Made by a program: the position numbers and the translations under genes. The notes under the pieces were generated by a model. The model saw nothing but the letters and a program-made list of their open reading frames with translations. It did not search any database and was not told the DNA's origin. 64,000 nucleotides of DNA from positions 3,315,681 to 3,379,680 of the forward strand of contig NZ_JANFMV010000001.1 in assembly GCF_024385575.1 (NCBI RefSeq), given 5' to 3'. The stretch comes from Rhizobium sp. NRK18. GTDB taxonomy: Bacteria > Pseudomonadota > Alphaproteobacteria > Rhizobiales > Rhizobiaceae. Each line of letters begins with the position of its first letter. Position 1 is the first letter of the stretch. Below are positions 19,130 through 27,122 of the stretch, one piece after another.

Positions 19130-20092
19130 TTAACGGAAGAGCGACAGCACGTTTCCGCTATCGCTGTTGGCGATCGAGAGCGCCTGGATACCGAGCTGCT
19201 GCTGCGTCTGCAGCGCCTTCAGCTTGGTCGACTCTTCGTTCATGTCGGCATCGACGAGACGGCCGACACCGGTGTCGATCACGTCCATCAGGTCGGAAAC
19301 GAATTCCGTCTGCATGTCGATGCGCGACTTGGTGGCGCCGAGGGTCGAGGCTGCATCCGTCATGTCGGAGAGCATCGAGTCGACGGCGCTGATCATGCCT
19401 TCGACCTGATCGTCGGTTGTCGTGGTGTAGAGTTCGACTTCCGAACCTGCCGCCGACGTTGTCGAGGAGGCATCGATGAGGAAGTACTGGACCGTCGTCG
19501 TGCCGGTACCCGACGGAATGGTCGCGGTGTAGTCCTTCGTCAGAAGGCCCTGGTCAGCATCGTCAGTGTCGACGAGAACCGACTTGGACGTGTCGAACGA
19601 GATCGTCTGCAGCGAAACGGAACCATCCGAGCCACGCGTGAACGAGGCAACCATTTCCTTGGTGCCCGGTGCGGTCGTGGTGTCGTTGTACAGCCAGTTT
19701 TCGCCGGAGAAGGAAGCGGACTCGGCAATCGAGGACAGCTGCGACTTCAGTTCGGTCAGTTCCGAGTTGATCTTGTCCTTGTCGACACCCGGTTCGCGGG
19801 CGGCAACTAGCTTGGACTTGATCTCGGTCACGACGTTGATCGCGGAGTCCATACCGGTGTAGGCGGTATCTGCCTTGGCAGCGCCGAGACCCAGTGCGTC
19901 CTGCACGGTGGAGAGCGCGGCGTTGTCCGAACGCATGGTGGTCGCGATCGACCAGTAAGCGGCGTTGTCGGACGCGTTATCGACACGGTAGCCGGAGGAA
20001 ATGTGGTTCTGCGTCTCTTCCATCTTGGAATTGATGCCACGCAGAGTGTTCAGAGCCGCAATAGCGGAGTTGTTCGTCATAAGACTGGTCAT
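19130..20092 (-). CDS. flaA: Flagellin (first copy in the cluster)
   Basis: 320 aa (MTSLMTNNSAIAALNTLRGI at the start; ending SGNVLSLFR). Conserved D0/D1 ends and variable centre (VASFTRGSDGSVSLQTISFD). It is the first flagellin after fliP; in Sinorhizobium the gene in this place, flaA, encodes the principal subunit. It has its own leader with folding elements and its own terminator, so it is read as a single-gene transcript. Confidence 0.94.
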   Translation of the reverse strand: MTSLMTNNSAIAALNTLRGINSKMEETQNHISSGYRVDNASDNAAYWSIATTMRSDNAALSTVQDALGLGAAKADTAYTGMDSAINVVTEIKSKLVAAREPGVDKDKINSELTELKSQLSSIAESASFSGENWLYNDTTTAPGTKEMVASFTRGSDGSVSLQTISFDTSKSVLVDTDDADQGLLTKDYTATIPSGTGTTTVQYFLIDASSTTSAAGSEVELYTTTTDDQVEGMISAVDSMLSDMTDAASTLGATKSRIDMQTEFVSDLMDVIDTGVGRLVDADMNEESTKLKALQTQQQLGIQALSIANSDSGNVLSLFR

Positions 20093-20173
20093 GGGATCGT
20101 CCCTTGGTTACGAAATACAAAGAGGGACATACCGGACTGATTTTCCGGTCATGACGGTCCGGCATCATGCCAC
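20093..20173 (-). promoter_or_regulatory. flaA leader: CCGG hairpin plus anti-Shine-Dalgarno element
   Basis: Minus strand: box TGGCATGATGC starting at 20172; hairpin ACCGG (20149-20145), 9-nt loop, CCGGT (20135-20131); then ATGTCCC. GTCCCT (20128-20123) pairs with AGGGAC (20104-20099), extended by one U-G pair, across an 18-nt loop. AGGGAC is the Shine-Dalgarno, 6 nt before the ATG. Here the SD differs from the other three (GGGAC instead of GGGGCA) yet pairing is kept. Confidence 0.72.
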
Positions 20174-20304
20174 TTGGTTATTCAAAACCGTGCCCGTCAA
20201 GTGATCTGACATTAGGGATTCACTCCTTGCCAAGACCTTAATTTCGGGCCTCGCATTGGAGTAAGATAGTATATGGTTACCAGCGGTTTAAGGGAATGTG
20301 CGGC

Positions 20305-21045
20305 TTACGAGAAGGAGCGCACGAGGCTGCCGACAAGCAGGTTCCAGCCGTCGATCAGCACGAAGAAGAGCACCTTGAACGGAAGCGAGATCGAGGTCGG
20401 CGGCAGCATCATCATGCCCATGGCCATGGTGATGGTGGCGACGATCAGGTCGATGACCAGGAACGGCAGGACGACGAGAAAGCCGATTTCGAAACCGCGC
20501 CGGATTTCCGAAATCATGAATGCCGGGATCAGCACATGATAGTCGACCTTGCCGTCGGTCTCGACGACGGTCTGGCCGCGTTCGCGGGCAAGGTCGACGA
20601 AGAGGTTGAGATCCTTGTCTCGCGTGTTGGCGGACATGAAGGTCCGGAACGGTTCGGCGATCCGCCCTATCGCCTCGGCTTCGGTGATCTGGTTGGCAAG
20701 AAGCGGCTGCAGCCCGTCATCCCATGATTTCTGCATGGTCGGCGCCATGACATAGAAGGTCATGAACAGGGCAAGGCTCAGCATGACCATATTCGACGGC
20801 GCCGATGCCAGCCCCATGCCGGAACGCAGGATCGAAAAGGCAATTACGAAGCGCGGGAAGCTGGTGACCATCACCAGGATGCCCGGCGCGATCGACAGGA
20901 CCGTCAACAGGCCGAAGGTGCGGATGATCCATGCGGCAACGGATCCATCAATCTGTGTGTTCAACAGATCGGAGGGCAGCTGCTGCGCGAGCGCGACCGC
21001 CGGCAGAAGCAGCAGTCCGCTCAAGATGGAGATGAGCCGAATCAT
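20305..21045 (-). CDS. fliP: Flagellar export gate protein FliP
   Basis: 246 aa with a cleavable-type N-terminal hydrophobic segment (MIRLISILSGLLLLPAVALA) and four further membrane helices. Family motifs are present: VMVTSFPRFVIAFSILRSGM and, near the C-terminus, GFLVVLPFLVIDLIVATI and MMMLPPTSISLPFKVLFFVL. FliP is the central pore subunit of the export gate. Last gene of the flgF-to-fliP operon; ATG overlaps the fliL stop (ATGA). Confidence 0.96.
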   Translation of the reverse strand: MIRLISILSGLLLLPAVALAQQLPSDLLNTQIDGSVAAWIIRTFGLLTVLSIAPGILVMVTSFPRFVIAFSILRSGMGLASAPSNMVMLSLALFMTFYVMAPTMQKSWDDGLQPLLANQITEAEAIGRIAEPFRTFMSANTRDKDLNLFVDLARERGQTVVETDGKVDYHVLIPAFMISEIRRGFEIGFLVVLPFLVIDLIVATITMAMGMMMLPPTSISLPFKVLFFVLIDGWNLLVGSLVRSFS

Positions 21046-21587
21046 TCGAGCACGAAGGTCCTAAACAGAACCTTGGATACCCGTCCCTCCGAACGCAGGT
21101 CAACCCGCTCCTGAATATCCTCCTTGAGATATTCGAAGCCGCGTGGACCTTCGATCTGTTGCAGTGAAACCGTCCTCAGATAGGCAAGAATATCCTGGTG
21201 AATATCCTCCGCCAGGGCGACATCCGGCTTGTCCTTGAAGAGCAGCGCCACTTCCATCCGCACCCAGTTTTCAGAAGGGTATGCGAGGTTGGTGGTGATC
21301 GGCTCCAGCTGGACGACACCGTTGGCTTCCGTCGAGATTTTCTCGAGCGTGTTGGCACCGGCCTCGCCCTCGGCTGGCGCCTGGTCACCCTCCCCCGCCT
21401 TTGGCGCTTCGGCCTTCTTCTGCTCGTTCGCCGCTTTCTCCGCGCTCAATATCTTCTGGGCGGACATGTTGCCGATCACCCAGCCCGCTCCACCGCCGAC
21501 AATCGTCAGGACGGCAAAGCCGATGATCATCTGCATCATTGCAGACTTTTTCTTCTTTCCGCCGTCTTCCTCTTCCTGGTCAGCCAT
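21042..21587 (-). CDS. fliL: Flagellar basal-body-associated protein FliL
   Basis: 181 aa. A charged Lys/Glu N-terminus is followed by one membrane helix (about residues 17-40, MMQMIIGFAVLTIVGGGAGWV), then a periplasmic domain ending in the typical FliL segment VDLRSEGRVSKVLFRTFVLE. FliL surrounds the stator and affects torque. It begins 14 nt after flgH and overlaps fliP. Confidence 0.93.
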   Translation of the reverse strand: MADQEEEDGGKKKKSAMMQMIIGFAVLTIVGGGAGWVIGNMSAQKILSAEKAANEQKKAEAPKAGEGDQAPAEGEAGANTLEKISTEANGVVQLEPITTNLAYPSENWVRMEVALLFKDKPDVALAEDIHQDILAYLRTVSLQQIEGPRGFEYLKEDIQERVDLRSEGRVSKVLFRTFVLE

Positions 21588-21601
21588 GCGCTATCCTCAG
21601 G

Positions 21602-22321
21602 TCAAAGCGGTGAATAGACATCGACGAGCTGCTGGCCCATCGGCGGCTGCTGGACCTCCATCAGACGACCGCGTCCGCCGTAGGAGATACGGGCCTCGGC
21701 GATCCGCTCGTAGGAGATCGTGTTGTCGGCATCGACATCCTGCGGCCGGACGATACCGGCGACGTTCAGGATGCGCATTTCCTGGTTCACGCGGACTTCC
21801 TGCGAACCGCTGATGATCAGGTTGCCGTTCGGCAGCGTGCCGGTGACGACGGCAGCAACCTTCAGGTCGAGCACTTCCTTGCGGCTGATGGTGCCCTTGC
21901 CGTCGGTGCTGGTGTCGGAGCCATACTTCACGTCACCATTGGAGTCGGCCGGCTGGAACTTGCCGAACAGATCGATTGCGGAGGACAGGTTCATGCCACT
22001 GGAATTGGTGCGGCTGCGGCTCGTCGAATTGTCGAAGCTCGCCTTGTCGTTGATGGTGATCGAAACAGTGAGGATGTCGCCGATCTTCAGGGCTCGGGCA
22101 TCCTTGAAGAGCGCCGCCTGGGAATCGTTCCAGAGCGAGAAGCCCTGTGCGACCGGTGCGGTCTGCTGCGGGTACATGACCATCTGCTGCGGCGCCTGGC
22201 CGTAGGCGAGACCGCTGCCGACCGGGCTCATCGCCGGCGCACGGTTGACCTCCTGGAACGCCTTGGTTCCGCAGCTTGCGAGAGACAGGCAGGCCATCAG
22301 GGCCACAATAGGCTTTATCAT
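21602..22321 (-). CDS. flgH: Flagellar L-ring lipoprotein FlgH
   Basis: 239 aa from ATG 22321. The first 17 residues form a lipoprotein signal (MIKPIVALMACLSLASC) with lipobox LASC and Cys17 as the acylation site. The body has FlgH motifs SLWNDSQAALFKDARALKIGD and LTVSITINDKASFDNSTSRS. FlgH forms the outer-membrane L ring. A long in-frame extension upstream is only a shadow of motE; the chosen ATG overlaps the motE stop as ATGA. Confidence 0.95.
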   Translation of the reverse strand: MIKPIVALMACLSLASCGTKAFQEVNRAPAMSPVGSGLAYGQAPQQMVMYPQQTAPVAQGFSLWNDSQAALFKDARALKIGDILTVSITINDKASFDNSTSRSRTNSSGMNLSSAIDLFGKFQPADSNGDVKYGSDTSTDGKGTISRKEVLDLKVAAVVTGTLPNGNLIISGSQEVRVNQEMRILNVAGIVRPQDVDADNTISYERIAEARISYGGRGRLMEVQQPPMGQQLVDVYSPL

Positions 22322-22866
22322 GTCGGATTCTTCTTCTTGCCTGTGTTCGTGTCGGCCGCGCTGGAGATGATCGCCGCGACCATCGCAGCCTTCTGCGCGT
22401 CCATCTCGCTGAGTATGAGGCTGGACTGCCGTGCCGGCAGCTGCATGATGATGGCGGCTGCGATCTGCACATTGAGTTCCGCCAGCTGCGGCGCCGCCGC
22501 ATCCGGTTTCATGTTCTTGTAGATGTCGATCAGACCGACTTCCGCTCTCTTCAGGAAGTCGTTGCGCTTCTTCAGCCACTCTTCGTATTCGGTCTTCTTC
22601 TGTTCGAGAACCGTGATGCGGTCATTGACGTCCGACTGCAGTTTCTCGAGCTCCTGCTTCTGGATGAGATAGCGCCGGTCGCGTGCGGCGTCGGCGATGT
22701 TGGAGCAGAATTGCCGGATTTCGTTGTCGGATCCGGGAAGCGGCGGCATTGCCGGCTCTTCGGCCGCGACGGCGTAGGGAATGGCGGCAAGCACGGTGAA
22801 GAGCAGCGGCAGGCCGATCTGCCGCAGTTTTTTCCGAACCGTTCCGCTGGTGACGACCATCATCAT
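22318..22866 (-). CDS. motE: MotC chaperone MotE
   Basis: 182 aa with a signal peptide (hydrophobic residues 15-35, YAVA-AEEPAMP). The mature part has a coiled coil (about 60-115, KQELEKLQSDVNDRITVLEQ) and an MgtE-intracellular-type helical region (LNVQIAAAIIMQLPARQSSL). In Sinorhizobium MotE is the periplasmic chaperone of MotC. It sits between flgI and flgH with overlaps on both sides. Three consecutive Met codons make the exact start uncertain by two residues. Confidence 0.88.
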   Translation of the reverse strand: MMMVVTSGTVRKKLRQIGLPLLFTVLAAIPYAVAAEEPAMPPLPGSDNEIRQFCSNIADAARDRRYLIQKQELEKLQSDVNDRITVLEQKKTEYEEWLKKRNDFLKRAEVGLIDIYKNMKPDAAAPQLAELNVQIAAAIIMQLPARQSSLILSEMDAQKAAMVAAIISSAADTNTGKKKNPT

Positions 22867-23984
22867 TGCAGCACCAGCTCAGCCTGCAAGGCGCCGGCAG
22901 ATTTGATCCCCTGGAGGATGGCAATGATACCGTCCGGCTTGACGCCGATGCTGTTCAGGCCGGCGACCAGGGTTCGCAGGTTGGGTCCATCAAGGATGGC
23001 GACCGGTCCGCCGGACTTCGAGGCGAGGATGTCGGTCTGCTGCTGCGTCTCGGTCGTCCCGTCCGAGAACGGCAGGGGCTGGATGACCTGCGGCGACTCC
23101 GTCACCTGAACCGTGAGCGTCCCGTAGCTGACGGCGACCTTGGAGACACGGACATCGGCGCCGATGACGATCGTGCCCGTGCGCTCGTTGACGACCACCT
23201 TGGCCGGCGTATCGGTTTCGACGATCAGGTTTTCGATGTCCGCCATCAGCCGAGCCAGCTCGACCGTCTTCGGCTTTTCGACGACGATTTCCTGCGAATC
23301 CTGCGCCTGCGCGATCGGGCCTCCGAAGCGCTTGCCGGCATAGGCGTTGATCACGTCGGAAACGCGGACCGCGGTGGAAAAGTCGGGGTTTCTGAGCTGG
23401 AAGACGAGATTGACGGCATCCATGAAGCGCGAGGGCAGCTGGCGCTCGATGATCGCACCGTTCGGGATGCGGCCGGCCGTCGTCACGCCTTCGGTCACCG
23501 AAGCCGCATTGCCTTGGGCGGTGAAGCCGGAGACGACGACGGCGCCCTGGGCGACCGAATAGATCTGCCCGTCAGCGCCGGTCAGCGATGTCATGACGAG
23601 CGTACCGCCACGGAGCGACGTGGCATCGCCGAGCGAGCTCACCGAAACGTCGATCCGGCTTCCCGGGCTGGCGAATGGCGGCAGCGTCGCCGTAACCATG
23701 ACGGCGGCGACGTTGCGCGCAGACGATTGACCGCCCTGGGTGGAGATGCCGAGATTCTGCAGCATGGCGCGCAGCGACTGGTCGGTGAAGGGAGACGAAC
23801 GCAAGCCGTCGCCGGTCCCCTGCAGGCCAACGACCAGACCGTAGCCGATCAGCTGGTTGTCGCGGCCGGACTGCAGCGAGGCGATGTCCTTGATGCGCGA
23901 AGCGACAGCCGCGGCCGGCGCTGCCTCACCGAGGCAGACCAGAAGCGCCAGTCCGAACAGGGATGCGATGCGGCCAAGTCTCAT
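22863..23984 (-). CDS. flgI: Flagellar P-ring protein FlgI
   Basis: 373 aa with a Sec signal peptide (residues 1-28, ending PAAAVA). The mature start SRIKDIASLQSGRDNQLIGY and the following GLVVGLQGTGDG are hallmark FlgI motifs. FlgI assembles the periplasmic P ring around the rod. Its ATG overlaps the flgA stop, and its stop overlaps the motE start. Confidence 0.97.
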   Translation of the reverse strand: MRLGRIASLFGLALLVCLGEAAPAAAVASRIKDIASLQSGRDNQLIGYGLVVGLQGTGDGLRSSPFTDQSLRAMLQNLGISTQGGQSSARNVAAVMVTATLPPFASPGSRIDVSVSSLGDATSLRGGTLVMTSLTGADGQIYSVAQGAVVVSGFTAQGNAASVTEGVTTAGRIPNGAIIERQLPSRFMDAVNLVFQLRNPDFSTAVRVSDVINAYAGKRFGGPIAQAQDSQEIVVEKPKTVELARLMADIENLIVETDTPAKVVVNERTGTIVIGADVRVSKVAVSYGTLTVQVTESPQVIQPLPFSDGTTETQQQTDILASKSGGPVAILDGPNLRTLVAGLNSIGVKPDGIIAILQGIKSAGALQAELVLQ

Positions 23985-24466
23985 TTCGCAGCCACCTCGA
24001 CGGCTCCGTCCTGCATCACCGTACCGGAGACGATGATACCGGAATCGAGATTGCGGACACGGATGAAATCTCCGATCGCCGCATCTTCGAGCGGCGATCC
24101 CTTGGCCGTGATGACGAGATTGCCGATCCTGACCCGCAACTGCACCTGCGAACCGCGCTGAACCGCGAAAGGCTCGCGCAGGTCCGAAACGTAGATCACG
24201 TGGCCCGGGAGAACGGTCTTCTTGGCGATCATGCCGACGACCTGACCTTCCTCGTGGGCGTAGTCACCCTTGAGATTGGGATTGGTCACCTCGACGATAT
24301 CGAGCTTGCTCGCGACGATGGTCTCGCCAGGATAGATGATGGAAATCGGGATGACGGCGCGGCCCATCGCTTCCTCGGCCATGCCAGCCGAAGCGAACGT
24401 CAAGAGGCAGGCGCCGGCTGCGAACGCCCGCGCTGCTGTCATTCCAGTCTTCCGGCGAAACATCAT
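23981..24466 (-). CDS. flgA: P-ring assembly chaperone FlgA
   Basis: 161 aa from ATG 24466, preceded by GAGGG at a 5-6 nt spacing; a GTG four codons upstream is possible but lies within the ribosome-binding sequence. Signal peptide to about residue 32 (SAGMAEEAMG region), then a C-terminal SAF-type domain (AVQRGSQVQLRVRIGNLVIT, then GDFIRVRNLDSGIIVSGTV). FlgA is the periplasmic chaperone for FlgI, which follows immediately. Confidence 0.93.
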   Translation of the reverse strand: MMFRRKTGMTAARAFAAGACLLTFASAGMAEEAMGRAVIPISIIYPGETIVASKLDIVEVTNPNLKGDYAHEEGQVVGMIAKKTVLPGHVIYVSDLREPFAVQRGSQVQLRVRIGNLVITAKGSPLEDAAIGDFIRVRNLDSGIIVSGTVMQDGAVEVAAK

Positions 24467-24493
24467 GTTTGCCCTCACCCGTTTAGTTTAGGT

Positions 24494-25282
24494 CTATTTC
24501 AAGTTCTTGCTGACGATCGAGGCCATTTCGTCTGCCGTCTGAATGACCTTGGAGTTCATTTCATAGGCGCGCTGCGCGGTGATCAGATCGGTGATTTCGC
24601 GAACCGGGTCGACGTTCGACGTTTCCAGATAGCCCTGCTTCACGTAGGCAAAGCCCGGATCGTCCGGAGCTGCAACAATCGGATCGCCGGAGGCCGCGGT
24701 CGCTGCGAACAGGTTGTCGCCGAGCGGCGCCAGACCGGCTTCGTTGACGAAGTTTGCAAGCGTCAGCTGGCCGAGTTCGGTATAAGTGGTGGCACCACCA
24801 AGCTGCGCGGAAACGACGCCCGTCCGGCTGATCGTCACGTTGACGGCATCGTCGGGGATGGTGATCCCCGGCACGACTTCGTAACCGTCGATCGTCACGA
24901 GCTGGCCATCGGCATTGGTGTTGAAGGACCCTGCGCGTGTGTAGACGGTGGAGCCGTCAGGATTGGCGACCTGGAACCAGCCGCGTCCGATCAGGGCGAG
25001 GTCGAGCGAGTTTTCGGTCTGCGCCAGTTCGCCCTGGATATGGATGTTGCGAACAGCGGCGGCTTGAACGCCGAGACCGATGTTCGTACCCACCGGAACG
25101 ATTGCCGAATTGCCGCTGTTGGCGACGCCCTGGCTCTTCTCCGTCTGGTAGAGAAGGTCGGAGAATTCGGCGCGGGCGCGCTTGTAGCCCGTCGTGTTGA
25201 TGTTGGCGATATTGTTCGCGATGACTTCGAGGTTCGTCTGCTGGGCATCCATACCGGTTGCTGCAATGGCAAGCGCTCTCAT
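24494..25282 (-). CDS. flgG: Distal rod protein FlgG
   Basis: 262 aa, exact family length. N-terminal axial motif ([20 protein letters not shown]) and C-terminal helix ([20 protein letters not shown]) are clear, with the FlgG-typical [10 protein letters not shown] just before. FlgG forms the distal rod. Lies between fliE and flgA in the rod gene order flgB-flgC-fliE-flgG. Confidence 0.97.
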   Translation of the reverse strand: MRALAIAATGMDAQQTNLEVIANNIANINTTGYKRARAEFSDLLYQTEKSQGVANSGNSAIVPVGTNIGLGVQAAAVRNIHIQGELAQTENSLDLALIGRGWFQVANPDGSTVYTRAGSFNTNADGQLVTIDGYEVVPGITIPDDAVNVTISRTGVVSAQLGGATTYTELGQLTLANFVNEAGLAPLGDNLFAATAASGDPIVAAPDDPGFAYVKQGYLETSNVDPVREITDLITAQRAYEMNSKVIQTADEMASIVSKNLK

Positions 25283-25303
25283 GTTTCAACGTCCTCGTAT
25301 GGA

Positions 25304-25627
25304 TCAGATTTGCATCTTGGTGATTTCGAGATAGGCCGAGACGATCTTGTCGCGCACTGCCATGGCGGTCTGCAGGGATTGTTCGGCCTGAAGCATCGCG
25401 TCCACCACTTCGCGGGTGTTCGCCTTGCCGGTGATGCCGTCAAACGACATCTTTTCCGCATGCTTGAGATTGTCGGTCATGTCCGTCGCCGCGTCCTGCA
25501 ACGCGTCGAGAAAGCCCGTGCCCGTCTGGGTGCCGGGCGTGACGCCCTGGCTGGCAGAGGTGGTGTTGTCCGTGTCGAGGCCGCGGCCGAACGACAGGAA
25601 ATTGATCTTCTGGATACCGTCTATCAT
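25304..25627 (-). CDS. fliE: Hook-basal body protein FliE
   Basis: 107 aa, typical. C-terminal half carries the FliE core: [20 protein letters not shown] then [17 protein letters not shown]. FliE connects the MS ring and the rod and is the first exported protein. Overlaps the flgC stop (ATGA). Confidence 0.94.
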   Translation of the reverse strand: MIDGIQKINFLSFGRGLDTDNTTSASQGVTPGTQTGTGFLDALQDAATDMTDNLKHAEKMSFDGITGKANTREVVDAMLQAEQSLQTAMAVRDKIVSAYLEITKMQI

Positions 25628-26043
25628 TGCGAGGCCTTCAGGAGGTCGATGGTCGCGGCGATCAGGTCGCGCGACTGCTTGATGGTCTGGAGGTTCGCCT
25701 CATAGGTTCGGTTGGCTTCGCGCATGTCAGCCATTTCGATCAGCACGTTGACGTTCGGCATCTTGACGATGCCGCGCGAATCCGCGGCCGGGCTGCCCGG
25801 ATCGTATTCCTGGCCGAAGTTCGAACGGTCCACACCGACCTTGCTGACCTTGACGAGGTCGATGCCGGACGACTTGTCCAGCTCGCTTCCGAAGGTGACC
25901 GTCTTGCGGCGATAGGGATCGGCACCCGGCGTGTCGCCGGTCGAGCGGGAGTTGGCAATGTTTTCCGAGACGACGCGCAATCTGGCGGACTGCACGTCCA
26001 GCCCGCTTCCGGCGATCTTTTGGGCCGCGACCAAAGGATCCAT
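25624..26043 (-). CDS. flgC: Proximal rod protein FlgC
   Basis: 139 aa. N-terminal [20 protein letters not shown] and the C-terminal [20 protein letters not shown] match FlgC. Proximal rod component. Separated from flgB by 6 nt and overlapping fliE, in the standard rod cluster. Confidence 0.95.
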   Translation of the reverse strand: MDPLVAAQKIAGSGLDVQSARLRVVSENIANSRSTGDTPGADPYRRKTVTFGSELDKSSGIDLVKVSKVGVDRSNFGQEYDPGSPAADSRGIVKMPNVNVLIEMADMREANRTYEANLQTIKQSRDLIAATIDLLKASQ

Positions 26044-26049
26044 GTCTTA

Positions 26050-26436
26050 CTACCTCTTAACTGCCATCAGCATCATGCGGTGGAAGGATTTGACCAGTGC
26101 GGCGTTCAGCTCGAATTCGCGGCGGATTTCACCGCTCTTCGTCAGTTCGCCCGCGAGGCTGACGGTGTTGCCGGATTCCTTGACGCCATCCTCATCCGAC
26201 AGAGCCGCATCGATGACCGAAAAGTCCTCGCTGACGGTGTTGTCGGAGATGTGTTTGGAATTGGTACGCGCCATGCCACTGCTTGCCTGCGACAGTACAG
26301 CGGCGAACGGCGTCACATCCTTGGCGACGTATTTCGGCGTGTTGGCGTTGGCGATGTTGTTGGCGACGAGTTCCTGGCGGACAGACAGCCATTCAGCCTG
26401 TTTTGACGCCAGTTCAAACAGTTGGATTGGTTGCAT
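26050..26436 (-). CDS. flgB: Proximal rod protein FlgB
   Basis: 128 aa. Motif SVRQELVANNIANANTPKY near residue 18 and the C-terminal NAALVKSFHRMMLMAVKR fit FlgB. It is the first rod gene, 83 nt downstream of the membrane-anchored unknown that follows fliI. Confidence 0.94.
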   Translation of the reverse strand: MQPIQLFELASKQAEWLSVRQELVANNIANANTPKYVAKDVTPFAAVLSQASSGMARTNSKHISDNTVSEDFSVIDAALSDEDGVKESGNTVSLAGELTKSGEIRREFELNAALVKSFHRMMLMAVKR

Positions 26437-26519
26437 AGGCCTAACTCCGATCTTCGGAGAAAAACTACGCAGCTAATCTTGCGTGGGACTTACGGAGACC
26501 GGGATCCGATCTTTAGCGC

Positions 26520-27122
26520 CTATTCGTCGCCGATCACGTCGCCGTTCGAGGTGATGAGGACCCACTTGCCCTCGCGCTGCTCCAGGCTCGCCAACCGGCT
26601 GTTGTCCGGCAGGACCGAGCCGACACGGACCATGTAGACGCCGTGGAGATCCTCGATCAGTGCCTGACCATTGGCGACATGGAGGAGCTGAAAGCTGCTC
26701 CTGACCGGAAAAGGCTGATCGAGGCCCGCCGAATTGTCCGGTGGCGCCACCTTCGGCACCGATGCCGTCTGCAGCGGATCGGCATCCGGCAGCTTGCTGG
26801 AAGGCGGCGCGATGTTGTCATTGTCGGTCATGGCGAGGGGCGAGACGCTCAAGACCCGGCGCGGCGGCGTTTCCGGCAGGTCGCGCGTTCTCGGTCCCTC
26901 TGCAACCTCGACCTTGAATTTGTCTTCGTTGAAGAAGACGTACCAGGGGAAGGACGCGGCCGCGAGCGCCATGAGGAAGCCGGTGATCGCCAGCGCCCTG
27001 TCGACCTTCGAGATGCTGCGGCGGGACACGCGCTTTTCGCCAAACGCCTCGCCAATGTCGTCGAAGCGGACGTCGTCGATGCGGATTTCTTCAGCCTTGC
27101 CTTCGCCCTCGCGTTCCGTCAT
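26520..27122 (-). CDS. Membrane-anchored protein of the flagellar operon, function unknown
   Basis: 200 aa from ATG 27122, which overlaps the fliI stop as ATGA. It has an acidic N-terminal 40 residues, one membrane helix at about 43-64 (ALAITGFLMALAAASFPWYV) and a Pro/Asp-rich periplasmic linker. The C-terminal folded segment (QLLHVANGQALIEDLHGVYM) resembles a pilus/secretion assembly beta module, but this is only an impression. It is placed between fliI and flgB in Rhizobiaceae flagellar clusters and has no assigned function that I can support. The tight coupling to fliI argues for a flagellar role. Confidence 0.82.
   Translation of the reverse strand: MTEREGEGKAEEIRIDDVRFDDIGEAFGEKRVSRRSISKVDRALAITGFLMALAAASFPWYVFFNEDKFKVEVAEGPRTRDLPETPPRRVLSVSPLAMTDNDNIAPPSSKLPDADPLQTASVPKVAPPDNSAGLDQPFPVRSSFQLLHVANGQALIEDLHGVYMVRVGSVLPDNSRLASLEQREGKWVLITSNGDVIGDE

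Noticed and set aside
16407..20172. TGGCATGATGC boxes as sigma-54 promoters
   Set aside because: The GG and GC are not spaced by ten bases as in TGGCAC-N5-TTGC, and the sites do not match even loosely at the -12 part.
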